DNA from: Lucifuga dentata
Taxonomy: Eukaryota; Chordata; Actinopteri; Ophidiiformes; Bythitidae
Assembly: GCA_014773175.1 (NCBI GenBank)
Contig: VXCM01002801.1
Location: forward strand, 1 to 64,000
Reading direction: 5' to 3'
Length of the DNA: 64,000 bases
Every line of letters begins with the position of its first letter. Position 1 is the first letter of the stretch. This document shows positions 1-19,600 of this stretch, one piece after another. A model generated the notes under the pieces. That model worked only from the letters and a program-made list of their open reading frames with translations. It ran no database searches and was not told the DNA's origin. The position numbers and the translations under genes are program-made.

Positions 1-112
1 GGGTCCTCCCGGCGCAGCAGTCCAAGATAATGCAGGCGTTCCTCCAATGCCACATCTACATAATCTCCTTATAATAATTCATCATAATTTCCTTTGATGT
101 CTTGATGTTTAG

Positions 113-7433
<7,321 letters not shown>

Positions 7434-8301
7434 CTCAGCATTCCCACCTTCAGTCCAGTTCCAGCTCTAAATGTTTATTACAACTGATGTTTATCAGTTA
7501 TGATGGAGGGTTTATATTTAGCAGCTTTATTTCTGGTAGGATATATGTATATTTTTTAAACAGAAATGTTTTAAATTTTTCAGAAATGTTTCAATTCTCT
7601 GAGTTTATATTGAAAGACCAGCAGCTCTGTTCCTTGCTGTGGTTCTTAAGTTTTTTTAAGTCACGTTCAGATGACAAAGGACATTCATTTATTAATCTTT
7701 TTCTTTTTTCTTGTATTTTTTTTCTCAAGTACATTCATAACATACATGTATGTTGCCAAGAATAGAAGTCTGAATGACCATGTTCGTTCTTTCCTTGTTT
7801 CCACGTTTTGGAACAAGATGTTAACTGTTTTGGTAACACAAAATGTGTACAAGCATTTAATCTCTTTCCATATGGCCATGCATACTTATATGTTAATAAA
7901 ATATTCTGTTACATTTGTTTCTTGCAATTTATAACACATCAAAATATGTTAGACCTGCTAAGCTATGCTTGATTGCTTCTTGAGCACAGAATACGGTATG
8001 TTTAAATGTTATTTTGCAGAAAATGGATGTGAACAGAAATGTAGAAAGTGGCAAGCGCTTTATGCAAAACAAAGTTATTTTGATCATACACCAGTACAAA
8101 TAAAAAAAAAAGACATTTATTGTACTTTTTTTTTTTTTTTTTTTTTAAATTTTGGTCATTCAACAACTTTTAAAAACTGCATAGGTTACATACAAGCTAA
8201 AAACACAAACTGTAAGACCCCTTATGGACATGTACTGCTGACTGTATCCAGCAGGTACATGACAATAAAAATGTCTCAGGTTATATAATTAACAGCTGGC
8301 A
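7434..8301. other. Convergent 3' region of smc5 and cfap276
   Basis: No gene. Candidate smc5 polyadenylation hexamers AATAAA lie at 7895-7900 and 8264-8269. The minus strand has AATAAA at 8117-8122 and, overlapping the cfap276 coding end, at 8308-8313, so the two 3' UTRs may overlap. A poly-T run follows 8126. Confidence 0.6.
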
Positions 8302-9695
8302 TCAGCATTTATTAATGCTGAAAATGGAGCGCCTCTGTGAGTCAACCCACACTCTGATGTCTTGTTCGTTTTCTTGGTCCTCTTGCTGCTCTGAGTTTTC
8401 CACTGTCCTGTAAATTGATGACAAGTGATGAATTGATATGGTTGAAGCCACCACCAGTACAATGTAGCTGCAGGTTTGTGAAGTTTATATGATGAACCCA
8501 AAGACACACCTGTGATCCTCAGAGACTGTCTCCTTCTGGTATAAAATCTCGTTTTTGCCCTGGAACAAGTCCTTTTGGTGATTGTAGACTGAGTTTAGGT
8601 GTAAATCAAGGCTGTCTTTTGGAGCCTGAGAAGAAGAAGAAGAAGAAGTGCATTGCCTTAAAATGTTGCTCTGGTTTCATAAACTCATAAAATCATGTTC
8701 CTTGGAGTTTACCTGCTCCTCATGATGGGTGGCACTCCTCCGGGTGCTGGACAAAGTTGCTCTGTCATGAAGGTGACTCCAGGGTTTCTCAGTCTGGGCG
8801 ATGTGAGTCGGTTTATCATATGCTTTTTTCTGCTCATCCAAAAAGAAGAAATTGTAAGCAGTTTCTTTTAAAAAATTACAGCACTGTAGGTGCAAAGTAA
8901 AGCCCATTCTGTATTTGTCATCTTTCCTTTCTTCTTTGTCTCCTTATTGACGTCTTGTCTCCTTCCCTGATCACCTTTACTTTTCATCACCTTGTCTCTG
9001 TCTCCTTTACTCTTACCTGTTCACTTCTCTCTTCATGGGTTAATTTCATTGTTAGGGTCACCTTAAGATATAGTTTAAGAGGCTGATGAATTAAAGACAG
9101 CAATTTTCCAAAGTTGATAATATGTTTGGGAATGAAATGTAGATTTTTCTGGCTCTGCACTTGTGGTATTGATGTAGCTTTTTATTATTATTTGATTTTA
9201 TTGCAGTTTTTATATCCACATTAAAAGTGATATCGCCTATAGAGGGCAGTGTGTATTCATTTCAATTCTTCTACATAACTATGGAAGATTATAAGGGACA
9301 CAACTAAAATAAAACATAGAGTGAAATATAATACACATTTGTGAAATGAAATAGAGCAAATAAACAGAAACTTTAACTTCGAATTTTTGGTAGAAATGTA
9401 AAATATTCTCTGTATGCGAATAGGTTGAACATGACTAAACTGCACACCGGGGATCAAATTCCAATAGGAAACTGGTGAATATAGCAGCTCGCTTAAAGAA
9501 AAATGTCTTTCCAATGTCAAAGTAAATGTGGTGTACTACAGTAAATACAGGCCATGCACGTCACACAAATGCTAGATTATTAACAGCAAAACAAAGTCAG
9601 ATTTTCAAAGTAAGTCTTACCAGCTCCGGTTTAAAACCGCCCAGAGTAAAGCAATTCTCAAACTTCGGGAAGCTGAAAGGATCACGGTTTGACAT
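8302..9695 (-). CDS. cfap276: Probable CFAP276 (C1orf194-like) cilia/flagella-associated protein, four exons
   Basis: Minus-strand exons 9695-9621, 8829-8713, 8625-8510 and 8407-8302 have good GT-AG borders and sum to 414 bases: 137 residues plus TGA. Start MSNRDPFSFPKF; middle KKAYDKPTHIAQTEKPWSHL and ATLSSTRR; then PKDSLDLHLNSVYNHQKDLF and LYQKETVSEDH; end VWVDSQRRSIFSINKC. The pattern KPTHIAQ-EPW, ATL-S-RR, DSLD--L--LY-HH is what I remember of the DUF3695/C1orf194 family, a small protein of axonemal microtubule inner surfaces. Context supports this: human C1orf194 lies head-to-head with KIAA1324, and the divergent neighbour here is elapor1. Gene structure is firm. The name is less so, because I could not align it to a database. 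Confidence 0.75.
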
Positions 9696-10679
9696 TTTTT
9701 TATGTATTTATTTATTTTAATTTTCTTTTTTTTTTTTTGATTTAAGTTTTATTTTTGTCTTGTTAATGTGGTGGAACGAAGCTCTGAATGTTAACAACCC
9801 GGTTGCTAAGATACAAATAACTTCCGGTAAAGCCTTTCAAAATAAAGTTTTTTTCAAAATAAGTGATTATTGACCAACCGTTTCCTTCTGTCATCATGGC
9901 ATCATCAAGATTTCAAACCATTAGATGAAAACACGCACATATTAAAACAGAGCTGTTTTAAAGTTCTTATAAACAAGCTTATTAGATATTAAAACGTACA
10001 AAACAGGAAATTAAAAAGTTTTCCCTAAAGGCACGTGTTATATGAATGAAAACACAACTGAACAGTGTAATTTTGCTGATATTGAAATTTTGGTTTCCTC
10101 AGTGGCTTCATCATGAAAAGTTGCTATGAATAAAATAGTATTTCCTGTTGTGGATGGAAAAACGTAGATTTCCAGCATTTTAACGGCTGTGAGCCCCACA
10201 GGTAGATTTGCCTAATTAATAACAGTGTCAGTAAACTAAATATAAACACACAAACCAATAACACGTTATTTTAGTAAAAAGAAATTTACTAGAAATTGGC
10301 AAAATAACATTTATTAGGACTTATCAAAACATCAGGAGAACAGCACAACCATAGTTGCAACAGTCACAAAAAAGCTTGAGAGATCCTGATCCTGGTTATG
10401 TGTAGCTCAGCTTTAGGTAGTAATGAAATAGTTGTGAAAAGCTTTTTCCCCTCATGTCTAGCTTTCTTTTGGAGAGAAATAATTTATTTTTTTGCCTTTA
10501 ACAAATAACACCACAACAGAAGGCAGTTAAAATACAAATAAGCCTTTGTCAGGTGTTAAGTGATGAGCAAATACAGACACCATGCTGTATTTATTCACTG
10601 ATCTCTGAAGCCACGCCCAGTAGTCACACGGAGTAGCACCTTTGGGTGCAGGTCACCTCTGCTCCTACATCACATTATA
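9696..10679. promoter_or_regulatory. Divergent intergenic region, probable shared promoter zone of cfap276 and elapor1
   Basis: 984 bases separate the two start codons. About 110-130 bases before the cfap276 ATG are GTTGCT-AA-GATAC (9802-9814), close to an RFX X-box with one mismatch, and CTTCCGG (9821-9827), an ETS-type core motif. An RFX site fits a ciliary gene. No TATA box was seen for elapor1. Motif calls are by eye only. Confidence 0.4.
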
Positions 10680-13600
10680 ATGTGCTGGAGGGACATGATG
10701 CAGGGAGGCCTGCTCCACCTGTGCCATTGCTTACTGTGGCTGCTTTTTGCTCAAACCTATGCGGATCTACCCATGTGCAAAGAGGTAAGGGCATCACGGT
10801 TATATTTTTATTATTAAAAACCCATGTATAGATACTTACTTACTTACTGTACTCTTAGATATGGAGAATGATTTTCAAAATCATTCCTGCTCTCAGAAAT
10901 GTAAATTTTAGCTGTATAGGAGCAATTATGAGCATGTTTAGAAAGAAATTCAATTCATAATCCATCAAAATGTCAAATATATACTGGAAAAGTGAGATTT
11001 GTGAAAGCAAGGATCAGCTGTGTGGAAATTATTCTTATGAACATGTGGGCCTAAATGATGATTAATGCATTTCAGACTACATTAGAAAAGAGATCAAAGC
11101 TTCTGAAACAGCTTTACCAGTGACACATACTGTATGCCTAACAGTTTTGTTATGCATAACTCTAGTCTTTAACTGAAACATGACTAAAATGGCTTAAAAC
11201 CCAAATCAGAACATATATTTTTAAGAAAATCTTTATGAACAATGACTTCACACTGACTAGAATTCATTTTACAGAGACTTATTAAAACCTTTTCTTCCTC
11301 ACATATTTTCTGTGAGGAAAAATGAACATATGTTTCAATGTGTAGCATACATCTGAGTCGCATTTATTTCAGTCATTTAAATGTTGATGGCTACATAGTA
11401 TGCTTATGTTTTTCCAGAAACTCCATTTGAATCATTGACTGCTTTACTCTTCCTTGAACCTCTGTTATATCTGAGTTCTTGCTTAACAAAAGCACTATTT
11501 GATGATATTCAAATGCTTTTTTTTGTTTTTTTTAAATCAGCATACTCTGAAAGCTGCCACAAGGTCTATATGGCAGAGAGATGTGACAATTATTAGAGAC
11601 ATGTTAGTAGAAGAATCTGGTTCAGTTTCATTTCAGGTTAACAGAGTCTGATTTAGGTGAGGAATATGTGGAAGCCATTTTATCAGGTGAGCTTGTTGCC
11701 ACTACCAGTCAGTTGGCCATGAGGCACATGATGACCATGAGACCATGATGTCCTGTTGCCTTGGTTTCCTCATGTTTGTTTAAAGGAGGCTATTAAGCCT
11801 CTGCACATCCCCAGTTTGATGCATTTTTACATCAAATCCTCCCATCCAGACCGATGTTCATCTGATACCCTGACCACAGCTAATGTAGCAACTCTAATGG
11901 AAAACACAAACCCTCAGGATTATTCACCGCTGCTGTGCTTCTGTTAACTATTAATCCCACATGGCGGTGTGTGGGTTTGGTTTAGTCTGCAAAGTGACCT
12001 TCTTGGAGTACAGCCCTCTGTTGACCAATGACAAAGCTTAAGACTACCATGACTTACCTCAGAAAGCTTAAAAAGAAAAAGACAAGATTTAAAATTACAA
12101 TGTTGCATCCCAAATTAAATGATTATGAGTGGGATGATATTTGTCAATCTCCTGCTGCCAGTATCTGAATGGGCAGCACAAAAAAAAAAAAAAAAAANAA
12201 AAAAAAAAAAAAAAAGAAAAAAAAAACTACAGCAAAAGCTCCTTCTGCCTCCATTTAATGACAATGTCCTGCAGCAAAATTAAAATTAAATGTTTGCAAA
12301 AGGGTTGGACTATTCAGCATTTCTTGACTAAGTACAGTAAATAAACCCTGGAGGGAGTCTAGGTGGGTGCAGAGTTGCAGCACATCCTTGGAGAGTTAGA
12401 TTAAGACAACAGGTGAGACAGCCTCTTGAGCAAATATTAGCCTCAGGGTTTATTTGGAAAGGAGGCTGGCCTGGTTTTGTGACAATTCCAGAGGTATAAA
12501 ATAATCCAGCGACCTCTTTCTTGATGAAAGCCAGTGAGTGTATTTCCTTGTCTCATGCATTCTGATTTCATGTTCATGTATCAACATTTAGTCTTTATTT
12601 TCTGACATAGTTGTTGAGAGTTATTGTTTATTAAACTCAGTAATCAGCCTTCATTGGTCATCATACAGCTTGAAAAATAATAATCATGCTAAACATATCA
12701 AATCATTAACAGAATAGCTCAAGGTCAAGTCCTGCTGAGACACAGATGATTATATAGCCGTGATGGATTTACGTGATAGCGTTTGAGATGCCGTTTTAGC
12801 GAGTGTGTTTTTATCCCTGTGTGAAACTTCCACCTGTGTTTTCTCCCTGCAGTCAGATTATCACTTTGAGTACACAGAGTGTGACGTACTTGGGTCACGA
12901 TGGAGAGTGGCCGTTCCCAACAAAGCCGACATATGCACAGGCCTCCCAGATCCAGTCAAGGGAACTCAGTGCAGTGGGTGTTCCACTCTTACATCATTTC
13001 CACACATTTCATCAGTGTCATTAATATTGTTGATTGAGTGAATCATATCTTTGTTCTCTTCCTCTTGTAGCTTTTTCGTGTAGTGAAGGTGAGTTCCTTG
13101 ACATGCGGTCACAGCAGTGCCAGAAATGTGCGGCGGGTACATATTCTCTAGGGACCGGCGTGGCCTTTGATGAGTGGGACAGCCTGCCGCCAGGTTTTGT
13201 CACTCATGGGATGGACACCAATGGTGGGGATGCCCACATCAACTGCTTTAAGTTAGTATATTCCTAATGCATTTTTAAATAATGCTTTTTTTTTCACTTT
13301 TCCCTCAAGTCAAATTAAGATTCATACATAATTCAGAAACAGCTAGTTATCTGCTGCTGATGTTTTTCCAGCTCCACCTGGGTGCCAAAGGGGGATTACA
13401 TAGCTTCAAACACAGATGAATGCACTTCAACGCTGTCTTACGCTGTGAACCTGAAGAAACCTGGAACTGTGTCCTTTGATTATTTATACCCTGACAGCAG
13501 CATCTACTTTGAGTTCTATGTAAGCCTTTTTAATCTGCTGTCTACAGAGATGGTTGATTTTTAGAGGAATTATTTGGTGAATCCTCTTGACTCGTTTCTG

Positions 13601-16600
13601 TCCGTCAGGTTCAGAATGACCAGTGCCAGTCTACAGACTCTGAAAGCCGATGGATGAAGATCTCTGAGCGTGACTGGAGCAAGTACAGGGTTTGTAGTGT
13701 AGTGTAGTTTTTGCACAAAATCTGGATAACTATTTATTTGCAACTCCAGATGTGTGAATATCTTATTTTTTCTCTGCCCCTTGAATTTTTAATTTTGCTC
13801 TAACAGGTTGAGTTGAACAAAGGCACCAACTTGTTGTATTGGAGAACGACTATGTATGATGTGCAAGGTGGTGCTGTCAAACCTGTGCTGCTAAAAAACG
13901 TTGCCATTTCAGGTAAACAGTTGTCTGTTGTGTTCTTTCTTCCTCATGCTTGTTATACTGCATCAATTATAGGTCACAGTATGTTTGCTTTCATTCACTC
14001 CTCATCTTGTGTTTTCTGTTAATGACTGCACATTGACTGTCTTTTTTTCAGGGGTGGCCTATACATCAGAGTGTTTCCATTGTAAGCCCGGCACACACAG
14101 TGTAAAGCAAGGCTCTGCTCGCTGTGCCCCCTGCCCTGCTGATAGCTACTCCAACAAGGGCGCCACCGTGTGCCAACAGTGTGAAAAAGAAAAATATGCA
14201 GGTGTGTATGCTTGCATTTCTAATTAGAAATTAAAGAATTGAGTTGTTTTTTTTTTAACTCATTCTTGTGGATACGTAGTATAGAAGGAGTATAGTAATC
14301 ACACATTTACATGTCACCGCACACAGGCAAGGAAATCTACATGCAAATACAAGTTTGATGTGCAAGGCTCGTCTTATCAGTAGATCTTAATGTGAGCTGT
14401 GTGTTTTGACTTCTCCCTGATCGCTTGGTTTCTGTTTTCCAGAGGCTGGTTCAGGGAGCTGTAAACCGAGACCTGCTTGTACAAACAGTGACTACTTCTA
14501 CACCCACACTCCATGTGACTCTGAGGGAAAGGTACTGTAGGAAAAGACATGACATGTAAAGAGGAAGCGTGCACTGTGCATGCAAGTTCAGGAGTGATTT
14601 TTACTTTACAAACTCCTGTTAAATGGCCAACGTAATAAATACTACCCGCATACCTGTTACTGCCAACCATTTTCAAAACATAAAATCATATTTTAGTTTT
14701 TGTGTTATTTTGCTGAATCACCTAATCTTTGAAAATCAAAAATTCAGGTAATACACCCACTTTAAAATTCAGTATTATGCCAGCTAACCCTAACCCTAAC
14801 CAATTTCTTGGTAAAAACAGTCTTCTCCTGGAACTATATTCCCTGGCAGAGACATACATTTTCTTTTGTGTAGTTCCATGTTGTTCACATTGAAACACGA
14901 AAATTAATAATTTTAATAATTATTTTGTTTGCTTTTTTGGATTATCTCAAACATGTTTCAAGTCTCTACAAGTTGATTTTTATAGCTGAAACCAATGCCA
15001 ATCTGGAAGGTAGAATTTTTTTATTGTGTTTTTTGCTCCTGTAGTCTGCTTTGGAAAATGGTTGGCAGTAATGTATTGTATATACATATTATAATTATTG
15101 GGCTCAAATATGCAAAATCACCAGTGTGGTCCTTTAAGCATAATTTAGCCTATTGCAGCTGCAACCATCTGGTGTAATTATTAAGTTCCGTAGACGTCAT
15201 TTGTCTGGGCTGTTTCTCTAAGCAGATCCTTTTGTGTGTTCATTTCGGCTTTGCTGTGTCTCTCAGACACAGCTTATGTACAAATGGATCGAGCCGAAGA
15301 TTTGCAGCGAGAATGTTGAAGGAGCGGTGAAGCTGCCTGCTTCAGGGAACAAACAAACTTGTCCACCATGTAACCCTGGATTCTTCATCACTAACTCCTC
15401 TGCCTGTGAACTCTGCGCTGACGGTTTCTACTCAAACGGAACAGGTGCAGAATCAGTACACATTTACTCCATCTTCAGGAATATACAGTATAAATGCATG
15501 CTTTAGGGCAACTTAACTAATTGGATGATCATGTCTTGTTGATTAGCAAATCTTGAGTGATAATGGTCTCATTATGGTGAATATTGGTGTATTGATTGGC
15601 AAGCACTTTGGCATACTAACACATCATTTGTCAACAGTCTGCTCCAAATGCCCCGTTGGCACAGAACCGGTGGTGGGTTTTGAATACAAATGGTGGAACA
15701 CAATGCCGAGCAACATGCAGAGCTCCATCTTCCGTTTAGAGTATGGTGACTCCGACCAAAGCACAGGTGAGACACCTCACTGAAATATTAGGGTCAACAT
15801 CATAGCATCTGACTGAGTATGTGTTGACTTACTTTTCAAAACAAAAAAGAACAAAGTACTGTATTTTCCAGATTAAACAGAGGAAACCCCCAAAACTCAG
15901 AAGAAGTAATATTTAAGATTAGGATGTAGGACAGGGCTCCCCAACTAGTTTTCCCCAAGGGCCAAATTATGTTAAGCGTGCCAAGCTATTGATTGATTGT
16001 TGATTGATGGGTCAGTGGTCCTATCAGCTTTTACGTAGCCATGACAATAGGCATGCGTTCCTCATGCATAATATGTGCTTAATATTCCACTGACAGACTG
16101 GAGACCGTGTGCTCATCCCTATGTAGTGTTCACGATGTTTTATAATCGCCATTTCTCAATAAAATTGACAATATACAAATATCTATAGAAAGCTTAGCTT
16201 CTCCTGAACAAAGTGAGCCCAAGCATGACATTTTATGACTATGCAATCCCGAGATAAATGTGATATATTACAAGATTTTTAAAATTTTTTTTATTTTATT
16301 TTATTTTTTTTTAATTTTTGGAGAAGTCATCTGAGGGCCTGATTGATAGGACCTGCGGGCCACATTTGGCCCATGGGCTGCCAGTTGGGGATCCCTGATG
16401 TAGGAGATTGAGAGAAGTAGTGAACAATATGATAGCTTCCAAGTTAACACACAAAACAGCCTTGGCCATTCTAACTTGCTTTACACCTTATTCATAAGTA
16501 TGTTTTGAGAAGTAACAGAATAAATGATTGTAATTTGGCCAGTACCTTTGTGTGTACTGCTGGTATAGGAGTGTTACTGTTGTTGTTATTTGTCATGACA

Positions 16601-19600
16601 GCTTGGGAGGTAGCTGGGGAGTACATCTATACCGCCCCCGGGGATCAGGACACAGACTACCTGATGCTCTCACTGCATGTCCCTGGATACAGGTGAAAGA
16701 ATCATCATATTTCTAAAAAAGAATTTCATATTAAAGTGATGGTATAACTTTAACAGTACAGGAGAAGTTTCATATCATATGTCTCCACAGGCTACCTCAG
16801 TCTATGGCCAAAGACAGTGAAAGGAGTGAACTCTCCCAGATCACTTTTGTTTTTGAGACCCAATGTACTGCTGTCTGCAAACTTTACTTCCTGGCGGTGA
16901 GGGGAAATAATCACATGAAGTCACACATTTGCTTCTGGATTTGATCCTGGCATAAAAGATTTCCAATTGACATTAATATGTATATCTGATGTGGTTGTAT
17001 TTCTTTTCAGGGTTACAATAAGTGGAATAATGATGTGGTGGAGAAGTGGAGCGGCAGCAACAGGAAACAGTCATACTCCTACCTGATCCAGAGCAACAGC
17101 ACCATCAGCTTCACCTGGACCTTCCGGCGCACCGAGCAAGTGACTGTGGTGAGACAGAAACACACATGACAAATATCACACTTTAGCTTTGACCTCCTAA
17201 CAAGTACTCAGTGCTCATGCAATACATTCATCCTGTTCTTCGTGGAAGACTAAGCACCTCCAACTTTCAAGTTCAGATTGGCAGATTGGATAGAAATCTT
17301 GAATCCTTGTTGTTATTCAATATGGCTTAATCTTCCAATAGGGAAATTTGACATATTAGATTCAGAGTCATAAAGGTACCAGAGTTTATACTAAGGTGTC
17401 TGTGTATCGATTATGGAATAATTAAAACATTTTAAAGCATTTTAAGCAATGTTTCTCCACTAATGATTGGGTTAAGTAAGCACATATTGCTTTGTGTGAC
17501 ACAAGGTTTAATGCACAAACCTGATTTGAAAAGATGCTAGTACCATTGGTTAGTTTCTGTGGGTTATGAGACATGAGTCATGTCTAAAAGTTATATGAAT
17601 AAGCTGGGACTTCAAAGAGGTTTAAGTTTACAGCTAAAGTATATGTCAGCAGTTTTTTCCACCAGAAATAAAAGGACAGGTATTAAACAAACTTTAATAT
17701 AACAAATACCAACATTTAAAAGGCAAAAAGCCATTACTTTAAAGGATCATACTGGTGATTTTGCATGTTTGAGCCCAATAAATATAACCTGCATACATGT
17801 TACATTACTGCCAACCATTTTCCAAATTAAACTGAAGTGGTATTTTGTACTTTTCCCCCCTACCTTTCTACCATGTGAAACATTGAATTTTAAGCTGTTT
17901 ATCACCTGAACGTCTGATTTTGAAACATTTGAGGATTTGGCAAAAATAACACAACAACTAAAGTATAGATTTATGTTTTGGAAAACAGTTGGCAGTAAGG
18001 TAACATGTATGCGGGTAGTATTCATTGGGCTTAAACATACAAGATCACCGGTAAGGTCCTTTAACGATACACTGACGAGATCCCTGCCCTGTGCGTAGAC
18101 ACAGCCTGTGAATGATGATTGCTGTTTCCCTTTTTTTCAGGAGAGGAAGTACAGTGCTGATTTTGCTAAGATTTATTCCATCCACATCACCAATGTGATT
18201 GGAGGTGTGGCCTCCCAGTGTCGCCGCTGTGCCCTGAGCTCTGCTAAAGCTGGTTCTGCCTGTGTCCCCTGCCCACCCGGACACTATATGGTCAATGAGA
18301 CAGGAGCGTGTAGGAGCTGCCCACCAAACACCTTCATCAGGGCCAAGCAGCCCATAGGAGAGGCCGCATGTATTCAGTGTGGACTGAATACCAAGAAAAA
18401 CAAGGTGAGCAGCAGGACAAATATGATATAAAAAAAACTCTAAATACAGATAACTGAAAATCATTAGTGAAACTTCATGTATTTATTTATTTAATAATTT
18501 ATGTAATGTTGATTACCACTCATCCCATTTTCCCAGATTCAAACACATAATATTTAAGTTTCCGAAATTGGCATGCATGTAAATGATCCCTTTGACTCCC
18601 TAATCTTGATTCTACAGGCTCGCTCAGCTTGTGTGAGTGACTGTAAGCTGGACGTTCAGACGACGGGAGGAGCGCTGCTGCACTACGACTTTTCTCCTCT
18701 GGCCAACGTCACCAGCTTCCAGAGCAGCCCACGCTTCACCAGCAAAGGCCTGCGATACTTCCATCACTTTAATGTGGGTCTATGTGGGAAGGAGGTGAGA
18801 ACGGTCGATAATCCTGCTTATTTTCATTTTTTTTTCTGTGTGTGTAAAATCCACTTTCATACACATTTTAACCGATGTTTCTTTCACAGGGCAGAGAGAT
18901 GGCTGCCTGTGTCGACAATGTAACAGAGAGAGGGAGAGAGGTCAAAGGTTACGTCTGCCAGTCCACAGTGGTTCCCTCTGACATCAGGAGCCAGAGCATG
19001 GTGTCATCTCAGCCTTTTGTTATTGGCGACTCACTCATCGGTACACTGAGTACTGCTGAATCAGTAGCTGTGAAAGAGAATTTAAACAGCCAATCAACAA
19101 CTGCAAGACTGGAATTTTATAAAACAGACCAAACACACCTTTTTTCTTCTCTTTCTATTATCGCTAGTGCTTACATTTTGAAGTTTTCTGTTAAAAATAT
19201 AATACAAAAACGTCTTATTCTAAATGCTCCATGCAGATGTTTTAATGTAAACAAATACCTTGAAAAATGCATAATGTATGTCAGATTGCAGCCTTCATTG
19301 CTATCTTTTCTGACTCATTATCGCCACGTACTGCCAAGTTGAACTGCTATCCTTTGCTGGAACAATGTTTATGATGTTACCCCTTCTCATGCCAGCATAA
19401 CATCATATACAGACAATATGGCAACCCGATCATCAGTCCTCCTAGTAATCAGAAACAATTCCATGAGTTAACTTTAATTACTCCTGATATTAGTAGTGCT
19501 GCAACTACTATTACTACTGCTACTACAGAATTCAGTGACTCAGTTATGCTTTTGAAATAATTTGTGTTCATTGTGTGCCTGTAATATATTGGTAAACTTA

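Noticed and set aside
14786..14801. CTAACC repeats as an interstitial telomere
   Set aside because: Only two and a half units, inside a transposon copy whose relatives have a similar non-telomeric sequence at the same place.
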